A stretch of 64,000 bases of DNA from an uncultured Bacteroidales bacterium (GCA_949294195.1 CASFGK010000009.1:172839-236838); one strand, 5' to 3'. Counted from the stretch's first letter, positions 1-9,021 are shown. Made by a program: numbers and translations. The notes: generated from the sequence alone by a model not told the origin.

Positions 1-1801
1 GAGCAAGCTCGAATATACCAGGGTATACGCCGTTTCTGGAAGCATAGAGGTACTGGTAGTCATAGTTGTAGAACTCATGTCCTGCCTGCGCGAGGAAATG
101 GAACTTGCCGAACGTACGCTCGTATTTGAGAATCTGGTTCCATGTATAGGAGAATGTCCTTGTAGAATACTTGGAGATTGAACCCGCTGTCGCTGTTCCG
201 TCTCCGTGATAAGGGTTGGTGTATGTGGAAACCCTGCGGTTGGCGATGTCGGCACCGAAATTCGTGGTGAACGACAGTCCTCTGAAAATGCCCATGATAT
301 CCTTGTCTCCACCGAAGACAGCGTAGGCGCGGACACCTGAGTTGTCATAGAGGGTCTGGTAGTTGTTCTCGTGAAGATCACCGAGAGTGTTGAATCTTGA
401 TGCTGTAGGACGGTTGTTACCTACGGTATTGTCACCGTAGTCATACTGTTTTTTACCGTTTTCATCGAGAAGGTCTGCTCCATTGGCATCCTTGAGGTAT
501 ACAGGATATATAGGAGCCATGAACTGTGCGGTGTACCATGCGTTGCTTGTATAGGTTCCGTCAGTTATGCTTGTACTGGCCTGATCGGTGTAGGAATAGC
601 TGACACTGGCTCCGAGCTGCAGCCAGTCGGTAACGGTATGGTCTACGCTTGCACGGAGAGAATATCTCTTGAATCCTGTTGTGGTGAGCACTCCCTTATC
701 GTCCAGATAGCCGGCAGAGAACGCGTATTTGGTCTTATGGTCACCGCCGCTGACTCCGAGTGTGTATTCCTGGCGGACAGCAGTCTTGTTGGTGATGGCA
801 TCCATCCAGTCCTCGTTCCATGAAGATACGGCATCCGGCTGGATATGTCCTGTGGCAGGGTCGATGAGAGTAGCCCATGTATAATTCTTATAAGGATTGT
901 AGAATTCTCCGCCGAGCTGGCTGGACATGTTGGCAGAAGCCATGGAAGCAGCCTCATCGAAAGAATATCCTCCGTTCAGGTAATAGTTGTTCCTGAGTGC
1001 TTCCCATGTGAGCTCGACGAACTCGTCCTGTGATACCAGATCGTATCTCCTTACGGAGCGGGACTGAAAACCGACCTGAGCCTTGAGGTTTACTGACAGA
1101 TGTCCTTCCGAACCTCTCTTTGTGGTAATCATGATGACACCGTTTGCAGCACGAGAACCGTAAAGTGCGGCAGCTGACGCATCTTTGAGGACCGTCATGG
1201 ACTCGATGTCGCTCGGGCTTATTGATGACAGATTGCCGTCGAAAGGTATGCCGTCCACTACATAAAGAGGCTGTGAGCTTGCGTTGATGGATCCGGTTCC
1301 TCGGATGGTGATTCCTGCACTGGAACCAGGCTGTCCTGAGCCGGAAGTGACAGTGATACCGGCGACCATACCCTCAAGGGCCTTGCTCACGTTGGAAACC
1401 GAACGTTTTGCAAGATTCGAGCTTCCGACAGTCCCGGCAGAACCAGTGAACGATGATTTTTTGGCAGTACCATAGGCTACTACTATGGTTTCATCAAGAG
1501 CTTCAGTGTCAGGGTCAAAGACCACATTTATCACAGCCCGCCCGTTGATTTGCTCCTCTACGGTCACATAACCTACTGCCGAGAAGACGAGGACTCCGTC
1601 GCTGGGAGCGTTGATTGTGTAGTTACCTTCTGCATCCGCAGATGTGCCGTTAAGCGTACCCTTGACCATAAGGGATGCGAAAGGAACCGCTTCGCCTGTC
1701 GCGGCGTCAGTGACCGTACCCGTGATTCTCATATTCTGAGCGAATACGCTGACTGCTATAAACAGCGACAAGGCACTGAGAAACAGTTTAGCTTTTTTCA
1801 T
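1..1801 (-). CDS. SusC-family TonB-dependent receptor (SusC-A), partial
   Basis: Outer-membrane SusC/RagA-type receptor that would import a ligand with a partner SusD lipoprotein and TonB energy. I translated the minus strand from an ATG at 1801 and the frame stays open to base 1, giving about 600 residues; the C-terminal barrel lies outside the window. The start MKKAKLFLSALSLFIAVSVFAQ is a signal peptide. A carboxypeptidase-D-like regulatory domain follows (GTVTDAATGEAVPFASLMVKG), then a TonB-box-like stretch (DETIVVAYGTAKKSS) and a plug domain with the SusC signatures LYVVDGIPFDG and LYGSRAANGVIMITTK. It shares its 5' leader with the other two susC genes of this window. No Bacteroidota promoter was found upstream in the present orientation, so it may be silent. 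Family assignment is firm; ligand unknown. Confidence 0.95.
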   Translation of the reverse strand, partial: MKKAKLFLSALSLFIAVSVFAQNMRITGTVTDAATGEAVPFASLMVKGTLNGTSADAEGNYTINAPSDGVLVFSAVGYVTVEEQINGRAVINVVFDPDTEALDETIVVAYGTAKKSSFTGSAGTVGSSNLAKRSVSNVSKALEGMVAGITVTSGSGQPGSSAGITIRGTGSINASSQPLYVVDGIPFDGNLSSISPSDIESMTVLKDASAAALYGSRAANGVIMITTKRGSEGHLSVNLKAQVGFQSRSVRRYDLVSQDEFVELTWEALRNNYYLNGGYSFDEAASMASANMSSQLGGEFYNPYKNYTWATLIDPATGHIQPDAVSSWNEDWMDAITNKTAVRQEYTLGVSGGDHKTKYAFSAGYLDDKGVLTTTGFKRYSLRASVDHTVTDWLQLGASVSYSYTDQASTSITDGTYTSNAWYTAQFMAPIYPVYLKDANGADLLDENGKKQYDYGDNTVGNNRPTASRFNTLGDLHENNYQTLYDNSGVRAYAVFGGDKDIMGIFRGLSFTTNFGADIANRRVSTYTNPYHGDGTATAGSISKYSTRTFSYTWNQILKYERTFGKFHFLAQAGHEFYNYDYQYLYASRNGVYPGIFELA

Positions 1802-1938
1802 AAGCAAAAAAACTTAGTTAAACATAAATATTGATACACGTATTTCGTCTGATCCTCCACCCCTTCCGGCCATGCTGAAAGCCGTGTCCCCGGCTTCCCG
1901 GAAAAGCCGGTTCCCGATGCACTTTTTAAGGGGCGTTT
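1792..1938 (-). repeat. Left copy of 147-bp susC leader inverted repeat
   Basis: Read on the minus strand, this segment is nearly identical to 15432-15578 on the plus strand. It runs from AAACGCCCC through the whole leader into the first codons (ATGAAAAAAG) of the receptor gene. I see only a few substitutions and two compensating one-base length changes. The two copies are inverted relative to each other and flank about 13.5 kb. Recombination between them would invert that segment and exchange what lies upstream of SusC-A and SusC-C. It contains the 26-bp core element at 1814-1839. Confidence 0.85.
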
Positions 1939-2317
1939 TTCAGGGCATGGCCGGCAATCAGGAAGTTTCCGGGCCTGTGCGCTGGAAGAAAGCGGAAAGC
2001 CTTATGAATGGGGCCGGCAGAGAGGCCGCCGTATGAAATTCCGGACCCGAGCGTACGGCGGTTTTGTGTAACATGATGACTGTTAGTGCAATACAAAAAG
2101 AAACTGTGCTTAAGACCCCTTTTTTCATGGTCTTAAGCACAACCGTGTAAATGCAATATGTTGACTATTAATGCATTGCTCTGATTTGTCCGTACGCTCG
2201 GGTCCGGTTTCTCAGGAGGAAGGACAGTCCAGTCACTATGCTTCGGAAGCCTTCCACTGCCCGACAGTCCTTGTGGCCGAGTCGAAGTTCACCCCTACCT
2301 TCACCACTTTCCGTCCG
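1931..2317. repeat. 387-bp direct repeat, copy A
   Basis: Matches 14020-14406 in the same orientation at a constant offset of 12089 with no indel. I count about five single-base differences, apart from an 11-bp spacer at 2118-2128 that is inverted between the copies. The repeat covers most of the 1802-2235 gap and the last 27 codons of the ATPase gene. A 60-codon minus-strand frame (1958-2140) is conserved in both copies and starts with a signal-peptide-like stretch. I do not call it a gene because the copies are too recent for conservation to mean much. Confidence 0.85.
2041..2207. promoter_or_regulatory. Candidate invertible segment with 18-bp inverted repeats, copy A
   Basis: Perfect 18-bp arms CCGGACCCGAGCGTACGG (2041-2058) and its reverse complement (2190-2207) bound 131 bp. 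An inner perfect 13-bp inverted repeat, TGTGCTTAAGACC (2105-2117) with 2129-2141, has almost the same centre, so the whole is a nested dyad. Invertible promoters of Bacteroides have this general layout. No TAnnTTTG box was found inside in either orientation, so the promoter role is unproven. It could instead be a cruciform, a transcription stop or another recombinase target. Confidence 0.5.
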
Positions 2318-3798
2318 TCGGCGGTATATGGCACCAGATATCCCTTGCTGTCTATCTGGCGCAGAGCGTCCTCAGCTGATCCGTCCACCTTCAGCTCGAA
2401 CACATAGATATGGGTTGATGTCTTGATCACGACATCCGCCCTGCCGGCAGCACTCCTGACTTCGCTATCAACGTACAGACCTGTCATGGAAAACAGGAGA
2501 TAGAAGATGGTATGATAGTGCTTCTCCGTCTTGTTGTCCAGATCATAAGGGATGGACGCGAAGAAGGCCGTAATGCGATTCATGCAGCTGGCGATATCGT
2601 TCTTTTTCAAATCTGATACTACGCCTATAATAAAGGAGTTGCGACTTAGATTCACATCGTTTACGTAATATGGGACAAGCGCCCGGATAAATCCGAGTCG
2701 GACCTCTTCATTAGGATACGCGAGAGTGTATATCCTGTAGACCGGATCATAACTTTTTATAGTCAGATATCCGCTCTGGTACAAGACAGGCAGAGGACTT
2801 ATTATTTTCTCTGTCGGAGCGTCAAATTGCTCCGGCATAGCCTGCACCCCTTCCAGACTTTCAATGTCGAAATCATATTTCCGGAGCAAGTCCAGCAGAT
2901 AGGTAGGGGTGCCGGATGAGAACCAATAATGGTCATAATCAAGATTGTTCAATGCATTCAGCAGACTGAAAGGGTTGTATATGTCCTCGCACTCCGGACT
3001 GAAATGATACCCGTCGTACATCTTCTTAAGGTGCTCCAGAGCCTCCTCATAACTCTCCCCGTTCTTCGCCGCAAGCGCCTCCACATCCGGTGCCAGTTGC
3101 TCCCTCAGCTCCCTGTCCGTGATTCCGCAGATCGCGCTGAAGCGGTCCTTCATACTGATGTTCTGAAGGCTGTTCAGCTCGCTGAAGATGCTCATCTGGC
3201 TGAACTTGCTTATCCCGGTAATAAACACGAACCGAAGCATCGCATCGCTCATCTTTACCACGCTGTAGAAACTCCTCAGCATGTTACGCAGCTTTTCCTG
3301 AAGCTCGGGGTTCCCGTTGCTGTCCAGAAGAGGGGCATCGTATTCGTCCACCAGAAACACCACCTGCCGCCCCGTCTTCTCGTATGCCCTCCGGATGATG
3401 CCCCCGAACCGTCCGGCAGGGGTCACTTCTCCTTCCCCTTTCCCGTATCTCTCTTCCAGACGCGAAAGCTGGATGTCCAGCTGCTCGGACAGGTCATCAG
3501 TACTGAAGTACTTCGTCCCGCTGAAATCGAAGTGGAGCACAGGATACTCTGTCCATTCCTTCTCCAGCGACTCCATCGCCAGACCGCGGAACAGCTCCTT
3601 CCTCCCGGAGAAATACGCCTCGAGAGTCGTCACCAAAAGGCTTTTCCCGAACCGACGCGGGCGGCTCAGGAAATAGATCTTGTCCGATGTGACCAGGTCA
3701 TATATCATTCCGGTCTTGTCTACGTATACGCATTCCCTCCTGCGTATCTCGCTGAATGTCTGTATCCCTATCGGGTATCTCCTCCGTGCCGTTTCCAT
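2236..3798 (-). CDS. AAA-ATPase-like / PD-(D/E)XK nuclease family protein
   Basis: About 520 residues, belonging to the large Bacteroidota family with an N-terminal AAA-ATPase-like domain and a C-terminal PD-(D/E)XK nuclease-like domain. Visible motifs are a P-loop variant (SRPRRFGKSLL), a Walker B-like strand (VVFLVDEYDAPLL) and, near the C-terminus, the nuclease core GRADVVIKTSTHIYVFELKV with Asp and Glu-x-Lys. I chose the ATG at 3798 (METARRRYPIG) because the family begins there; an upstream in-frame ATG at 3837 adds 13 unlikely residues. The gene points towards SusC-A but is separated from it by the 434-bp repeat region. The cellular role of the family is not established. Its last 27 codons also occur as a detached fragment at 14325-14406. 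Confidence 0.85.
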   Translation of the reverse strand: METARRRYPIGIQTFSEIRRRECVYVDKTGMIYDLVTSDKIYFLSRPRRFGKSLLVTTLEAYFSGRKELFRGLAMESLEKEWTEYPVLHFDFSGTKYFSTDDLSEQLDIQLSRLEERYGKGEGEVTPAGRFGGIIRRAYEKTGRQVVFLVDEYDAPLLDSNGNPELQEKLRNMLRSFYSVVKMSDAMLRFVFITGISKFSQMSIFSELNSLQNISMKDRFSAICGITDRELREQLAPDVEALAAKNGESYEEALEHLKKMYDGYHFSPECEDIYNPFSLLNALNNLDYDHYWFSSGTPTYLLDLLRKYDFDIESLEGVQAMPEQFDAPTEKIISPLPVLYQSGYLTIKSYDPVYRIYTLAYPNEEVRLGFIRALVPYYVNDVNLSRNSFIIGVVSDLKKNDIASCMNRITAFFASIPYDLDNKTEKHYHTIFYLLFSMTGLYVDSEVRSAAGRADVVIKTSTHIYVFELKVDGSAEDALRQIDSKGYLVPYTADGRKVVKVGVNFDSATRTVGQWKASEA

Positions 3799-4000
3799 GT
3801 CCCTGATTTTATTGATGCAACTTCCTTCTGCAGACAAGTCAAAAGGATATATTCACAAATTAAGACATTTTTTACCGTTTTTGAAAATAAACTGCAAGCC
3901 GAGAGCAGTGCCGGAACTTGTTCAGGAAATGCCGAGGCGAAGCGTGATTGTAAACAAAGTTTAAAATATGATCCGGCAAGGTTGCCGGAAAACCGCGGCC

Positions 4001-4474
4001 CTACAGGAACCTGAATCCGGTGCCGGTGTTTGTTTCAGACTTGGTGCCCGACAAAAGTCCGGAAAGCACGTCTTCCGGAATGTCTGCTGCTTCATAGACA
4101 ACATCCCCGCTGCCGTCATCAGGAGTAAGGGTCATTTCGGTCCGGTCGTTAGAAAAACTTGCAGTATAACTGCTGCTCCATGGCGTTCCGTCACTGTATG
4201 TCCCCGTCACCTGCCCGCCATCCTGGGTATAAGTCCCTTCATAATGTTCGTAATACGGAGTATAGACTCTTTGATAAAGGTCGAATGTCCCGTCTTCACC
4301 GAAAGATACGTATACGTCAGCCCTGTCGGATGAAATGGAGCTCCACTGTATCATGTGCCACTGGCCTGCAACAGGTCCTGACCCTTCAGGAAATTCAGGT
4401 CCGTTCTTCTTGCAACTGAGAACCGCTGTCAATGTCATGGCCGCTATTGCCATATATTTCAATATATTCTTCAT
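4001..4474 (-). CDS. Small lipoprotein, lipocalin-like
   Basis: 157 residues starting with a lipoprotein signal (MKNILKYMAIAAMTLTAVLSCKK; lipobox Leu-Ser-Cys). The mature part has the GQWHMIQW start and alternating beta strands (FGEDGTFDLYQR, YEGTYTQDGGQVTGTY) seen in Bacteroidota lipocalin-like lipoproteins. It lies 15 bp downstream of the protease gene on the same strand, so the two are very likely cotranscribed. It is probably anchored in the outer membrane or exposed on the surface. Function unknown; a role in binding a product or protecting the protease partner is only a guess. Confidence 0.75.
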   Translation of the reverse strand: MKNILKYMAIAAMTLTAVLSCKKNGPEFPEGSGPVAGQWHMIQWSSISSDRADVYVSFGEDGTFDLYQRVYTPYYEHYEGTYTQDGGQVTGTYSDGTPWSSSYTASFSNDRTEMTLTPDDGSGDVVYEAADIPEDVLSGLLSGTKSETNTGTGFRFL

Positions 4475-4489
4475 TACTTTCCCTCCTTT

Positions 4490-6490
4490 CTAAAGCCAGC
4501 CGCCGTTTACCGGATTGCCGGGCCTTGCTATAAGTGCAAACTCTTTTTCAATCATCATTCCGTTTATGCCGGAGTCGCTGTTTGTTCCGGCTCGGAGCGT
4601 TACTTTCATTATGCCGGAACCTGGTTTTGAACATGTAAGAAGGATGCGTCCGCCGAAAACAGTAGGAGATGATGTAATTCCAAGACGTGATCTGTCCTCA
4701 GCCGAGATTTCCACCGTAGAAACCTGAAGATTAGGACTGCCGTCACCGATATATTCGGCGACATCAATCATCACTTGGGAACCTGTGGAAACAGGAATGC
4801 AGGTCGTACCCCGTATATTCATCAGGACCTGGAATGCGTCTATGTAGCCTGATCCCATCTTGTTCCTGTACGCAGACAGATCCAGTGTTGCCAGCTTGCC
4901 GCCACTCACATATTGCTTCATCCCTGTACAGTACTGATCGATTCCGTTGACCGATGTTAGCAGGATTGACTTGAATTCCTTGGATGTAAATGTCTTGCCG
5001 GTCTGAAGGGCATATGAAAGGCCCAAGGCCGCAACCCCTGAGACGTGCGGACAGGCCATCGACGTTCCCTGAAAGTAGCCGTATTCCCCTCCTGCAATTG
5101 TAGACAGAATCTGTGAGCCGGACCCTTCATTTTCCAGATAGGACTGGTAGGCGTCGCCTCCGGGTGCTGCTACATTGCATCCCGGACCGAAGTTGGTGTA
5201 ATACGCCGGCGTATAGTCGCAGGACATTGCGGTAACTGATATATAGTCCTTGTATGCCCCAGGATATGCACCTATGGAACTCATTTCATTCCCTGCAGCG
5301 AATATGGCAATACCGCCGTCGACTGCATCACAGTTCTTTGTCCCGGAGAAATAATCTATTGCTTCTTTCAGGACACTTTCGTTCTGTTCATATTTGCTGT
5401 CTGATGTATACGCGCCCGCATCATAACCAAGGCTGCACTGTATGATTGCAGCGCCGTTATCTGCTGCATATTTGATAGCCTTGGCCAAAATACCTCCGGA
5501 ACCGCCTTCTTCACCCCAGAAAACCTGACAGGACATTATTCTCGCTCCGTCCCCGTTCCCTGACCCTCCGGCAATACCGCTGACGCCTGTTCCATTGTTG
5601 TTCACAGCTGCCACAGTCCCGGCGACATGAGTTCCATGGGATGCCTCCAGACCTTCAGGCAATACAAGCGGAGAATCTGTCACGAAATTGAAGCCGTAGA
5701 CATCGTCTACGAGCCCGTTCCCGTCATCATCAATGCCGTTCCCGGGTATTTCCCTGTCATTCATCCACATATTGGCGGCGAGATCAGGATGGTCCCACTG
5801 GACGGCATCATCGATGACTGCAACGACTACTCTCGGGTCTCCTGTGCAGAGATCCCACGCTCTGACACAGTTGGCATCCGCTCCGGCCTTTATCCCTGAA
5901 TAAATGTCCGTATTCCCGACATTTTCATAGTTCCACTGAAGTCCCAGATAAGGGTCGTTGAATGCAGTTCTGCCGGAACCAGCCTTTGTCAACATTTCCG
6001 ATACAGAAAGAGGAGTGACTTTAAAGTCCGATGCAATCTCGAGTTTTTGGTTGAACTCTACCTTTGACACTTCCGACACTGAAGCCAATGCAAGGGCAGC
6101 TTCCTTTAGATCCGTGCCTTTATCGAATTTTACAGTGTACCATCTGTGCAGCCCGGCCTTTCTTGTTCTCTCTTCATTCCGGATATCTACCGGGAAAAGA
6201 CGGTTGAAAGACTCTGCCCCGATATTCTCCAGTACGGAATCGAAATCATCTATTCCGGAACGGGTCATCACCCCGCAGGCCTTTGTAAGGGCAGATTTCT
6301 CCACCTTTTCCACAGCGTTTTCGCTGAAGTACACCAGAAGGTTTCCGTCCACTGCATTTTCAGGAGAAAAAACCAGTTTGGATTCCGCAACCGGATCCGC
6401 TTCCGGCTCCTGAAGCCGTACAGTCTCCGTACAGGAATGGAACAGAACTGCAGCGGCAAGCAGACACGTCAGAACATTAATTTTCCTCAT
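4490..6490 (-). CDS. S8 family (subtilisin-like) serine protease lipoprotein
   Basis: 666 residues from the ATG at 6490 (MRKINVLTCLLAAAVLFHSC), which gives a clean lipoprotein signal; the ATG at 6511 adds a short charged stretch. An inhibitor-like propeptide region (GLHRWYTVKFDKG) precedes the catalytic domain. The catalytic triad is visible: Asp in VVVAVIDDAVQWDHPDL, His in SHGTHVAGTVAA, Ser in GTSMACPHVSGVAALG, with the oxyanion Asn in FAAGNEM. A C-terminal beta domain ends in NPVNGGWL and has no type IX sorting signature. It should degrade proteins at the cell surface. It follows the SusC-B/SusD genes on the same strand but lies behind a terminator-like hairpin. Confidence 0.93.
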   Translation of the reverse strand: MRKINVLTCLLAAAVLFHSCTETVRLQEPEADPVAESKLVFSPENAVDGNLLVYFSENAVEKVEKSALTKACGVMTRSGIDDFDSVLENIGAESFNRLFPVDIRNEERTRKAGLHRWYTVKFDKGTDLKEAALALASVSEVSKVEFNQKLEIASDFKVTPLSVSEMLTKAGSGRTAFNDPYLGLQWNYENVGNTDIYSGIKAGADANCVRAWDLCTGDPRVVVAVIDDAVQWDHPDLAANMWMNDREIPGNGIDDDGNGLVDDVYGFNFVTDSPLVLPEGLEASHGTHVAGTVAAVNNNGTGVSGIAGGSGNGDGARIMSCQVFWGEEGGSGGILAKAIKYAADNGAAIIQCSLGYDAGAYTSDSKYEQNESVLKEAIDYFSGTKNCDAVDGGIAIFAAGNEMSSIGAYPGAYKDYISVTAMSCDYTPAYYTNFGPGCNVAAPGGDAYQSYLENEGSGSQILSTIAGGEYGYFQGTSMACPHVSGVAALGLSYALQTGKTFTSKEFKSILLTSVNGIDQYCTGMKQYVSGGKLATLDLSAYRNKMGSGYIDAFQVLMNIRGTTCIPVSTGSQVMIDVAEYIGDGSPNLQVSTVEISAEDRSRLGITSSPTVFGGRILLTCSKPGSGIMKVTLRAGTNSDSGINGMMIEKEFALIARPGNPVNGGWL

Positions 6491-6527
6491 CTCTTTCTTT
6501 TTTATTTTCAAACTTACTGATTATTCC

Positions 6528-6572
6528 AAAAAAGAGTGCCAGGATTGACTGAAAAGTCACCCTGACACTCTT
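6528..6572 (-). terminator. Intrinsic terminator between lipoprotein and S8 protease genes
   Basis: On the minus strand, AAGAGTGTCAGGGTGACT pairs with AGTCAATCCTGGCACTCTT (two mismatches) around a TTTC loop, followed at once by a run of T. This is a strong rho-independent terminator shape. It lies 39 bp after the lipoprotein gene and 38 bp before the protease start, so transcription from the SusC-B promoter would be stopped or reduced here. Confidence 0.8.
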
Positions 6573-6611
6573 ACATGTTGGTCTATAGTTTCCAGACAAC
6601 AGACATTTCTG

Positions 6612-9005
6612 TTATTTCAGAGGCGCTTGCACATGGGTAGCAGTTGCCTTTACCAAACGCCTTTGTGTCTCATCTTTCGGAAGCGGGTCACATTTACTGC
6701 CTGTTGTGGCAACTGTAGTGAGCCTGTCAGCGGAACGTGCCTGATATATACCGGCCGGCTCTGCGACGGAGACATGTCGTAAGAACATATCAGCAGTACC
6801 GTTGAACATGAAACCAGACATCGGAGATACGCTGAGACTTGAAACGGCACTGGTTTCTGCACTTGGCCGATAAGGTTCAACTGTAGTGTCTTCAGTATAG
6901 AATACGCCGACTGTACCAAGCGGAGATACCGAACCCTCCACTATCAAGGCAAGAACGACCTCTATATTTGTATTGAGCGATTCCACCTCTCCGGAAGCAT
7001 TCACTTTGAATACGACAGGGTCATCCATTGCTTCTGAACCATCCGCATATGTTGCCAGCGCAGTTGCACTGATGTTGTCGCTTGTAACATAACTTCCGAA
7101 AAAGCTTCCTCTATCTTCCTGTCCCGGGAATGTGCCGTCAAGAGTGAGTGTGCCTGCAGTCTCATCATATACCGCATTCCAGGACAATCCGTTTTCAAAA
7201 CCAAGATCGCTGACAACAAATGATGTCCGGCTGTCAGGCTTCGGGGAAATTCTGAAAAGATTTTGCGAAACAAAGTCACTTCCGTCCGAACTTCCTCCCG
7301 GTATTGTGCAGGTCATCATGTATGGCCCGGTCACAAGAGTTCCGTCGTAAGGCACTTCCCCGGTGGCCAATTCATAGCTTACTGTTGCTGATTTTCCGTA
7401 ATCGTTAGTGGCCGAAGCTATGAGCGTATAGCTGGTAGCTGCATCAAGGCCCTCAAAAATATCCCAGACCGGAGTGCCGGAATTAAGATCTGCAAGAACC
7501 TTGCTCATGTCACTGCCGACAGATGCTAACACTTCTTCGAGTGTGAAATCCAGCCAGAGAGCGGAATTAAATGTGCTTGTCGGCAGGAATGCCATTTTCA
7601 GATCTGTAATCTCGCTTCCGGTTATTTCATATACCAATGATGAATAATCCGGATATTCTGAAGCATATTCTGCGGCATTTTCATATTTACTGACAGGATA
7701 CATGGCTACTTTGATGTCGCATTCAGGTATTGTTCCTCCAGACATGCCAGGGAAGTAGAATACACATACTGCAGCATCTTCCGCTTGGAAAGCACCGGAA
7801 GCGTCAGAAGGAACAGCTATCAGCGTATATCTTCCTGCCTGAAGAACAGCCTCAACAGATACAGTTGCAGTACCGTCGCTTTCTGCAAGATCTTCAAGGG
7901 TAGAGGTATTCTCTGCAGTCCCGTCAGTGATTGCGGCAATATATGAATTAATGCTGGATGTAACGTCACCTGCAGCAAACATGTAGGTAATTCCGGCCAC
8001 GTCCGCTCCGTAAGTAAAATCAAATACTGCTGATGCCGTTTCGTTGTCGGATGCTACCCTCATGCCTGAATATTCAGCTGCAAGCGAGTAATCGGTCACT
8101 TCGTATCCTGGCAGCACGATGCGGAACAGTCCGCCTCCATTGGACATAAGCCCATAGTATTCAGAATTGCCAAGGAAGATTTGACTGGCAGGGAAAGTTA
8201 TGATCCCCTCTTCCAGAACGCCTGGTTTGAACGACTCAATGTAAAGTATGCCGAGATTGTTGCTGGACCCATCTTCAATGCCGGTAGGTTGCAATGGAAT
8301 CAAGACTGCTGCAGGATCTGTACAGTCAATGGTAATGTTTGTTGGTGTATACGACTTTACATATCCTTTACCTACAATCTCTTCCTCTGTACCACCGAAA
8401 AATTCAGTGAGAAAATTCCATCCGTACATGTTTTCTATCATATACAGGCCTTTAGTGGATTTGTTCTCATATACAGGGACTTCAACTTCAACGTTACCGC
8501 CACTCCACATACCTGTGAACCAGTCATCTCTGTACTTTCCAGTTCCGAGATATTCCCATGGCCAAGGAGTCAATGTGAGACTCAATTGTGAGTAACCGTA
8601 AGGAGTTGTATTCTCCGGATCATTGAGGAGAAGCGCCAGAGAGTATGTGGTACCGTCAACCATGTCTGCACGCTTGAATGATACCACCAGAGACGCCTCG
8701 TCTTCTCCGTCTGCGAATGTCACAGACTCAGGGATGGTGAAGAGAGATGTCGGATCAGTTTCGTTTTGGCTGAAATCAGATAATACTGTAACAGTATATT
8801 CTCCTGCAGTATTCGCCCTTTTTACCGGGATAGTGACAGAAGTCGTATTGTCATCCAGACTATAGTCTGTCTGCGTAGTCTCCGGGAAAAAGACCTGCAT
8901 TCCGGAAGCTTCAGGTCCCGGCTGGAACTCTTCTTCTGTGCAGGAGGTGAATGCTCCTGCCAAAAGGGTGAGACCCATAAATAAAATTAATCTTATGTTT
9001 TTCAT
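6612..9005 (-). CDS. Large surface lipoprotein of the SusC-B/SusD-B locus
   Basis: 797 residues with a lipoprotein signal (MKNIRLILFMGLTLLAGAFTSCTEEE). It sits directly after SusD, as SusE/SusF-type ligand-binding lipoproteins do. The N-terminal 120 residues resemble a Calx-beta-like beta domain (TSLFTIPESVTFADGEDEASLVVSFKR); the rest is beta-rich with Ig-like repeats (SYTLIASATNDYGKSATVSYELATG). I recognise no catalytic motif. The gap to SusD is 16 bp, so it belongs to the same transcript, which probably ends at the hairpin at 6528-6572. Probable role: surface capture of the peptide or glycan handled by the receptor pair. The specific family is not identified. Confidence 0.8.
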   Translation of the reverse strand: MKNIRLILFMGLTLLAGAFTSCTEEEFQPGPEASGMQVFFPETTQTDYSLDDNTTSVTIPVKRANTAGEYTVTVLSDFSQNETDPTSLFTIPESVTFADGEDEASLVVSFKRADMVDGTTYSLALLLNDPENTTPYGYSQLSLTLTPWPWEYLGTGKYRDDWFTGMWSGGNVEVEVPVYENKSTKGLYMIENMYGWNFLTEFFGGTEEEIVGKGYVKSYTPTNITIDCTDPAAVLIPLQPTGIEDGSSNNLGILYIESFKPGVLEEGIITFPASQIFLGNSEYYGLMSNGGGLFRIVLPGYEVTDYSLAAEYSGMRVASDNETASAVFDFTYGADVAGITYMFAAGDVTSSINSYIAAITDGTAENTSTLEDLAESDGTATVSVEAVLQAGRYTLIAVPSDASGAFQAEDAAVCVFYFPGMSGGTIPECDIKVAMYPVSKYENAAEYASEYPDYSSLVYEITGSEITDLKMAFLPTSTFNSALWLDFTLEEVLASVGSDMSKVLADLNSGTPVWDIFEGLDAATSYTLIASATNDYGKSATVSYELATGEVPYDGTLVTGPYMMTCTIPGGSSDGSDFVSQNLFRISPKPDSRTSFVVSDLGFENGLSWNAVYDETAGTLTLDGTFPGQEDRGSFFGSYVTSDNISATALATYADGSEAMDDPVVFKVNASGEVESLNTNIEVVLALIVEGSVSPLGTVGVFYTEDTTVEPYRPSAETSAVSSLSVSPMSGFMFNGTADMFLRHVSVAEPAGIYQARSADRLTTVATTGSKCDPLPKDETQRRLVKATATHVQAPLK

Positions 9006-9021
9006 ATGAATATTATCTTAA

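Noticed and set aside
1958-2140. 60-codon minus-strand frame with signal-like start, present in both 387-bp repeats
   Set aside because: It lies wholly in repeat DNA across the inverted repeats. Its conservation is explained by the recent duplication, and its start is altered in copy B.
2929-4014. 361-codon plus-strand open frame opposite the ATPase gene
   Set aside because: It is a shadow of the ATPase coding strand with no recognisable domain and atypical composition.
6509-6516. TAAGTTTG on the minus strand as a promoter for the S8 protease gene
   Set aside because: No -33 box at the right distance, and the start codon would lie only about a dozen bases from the transcription start.
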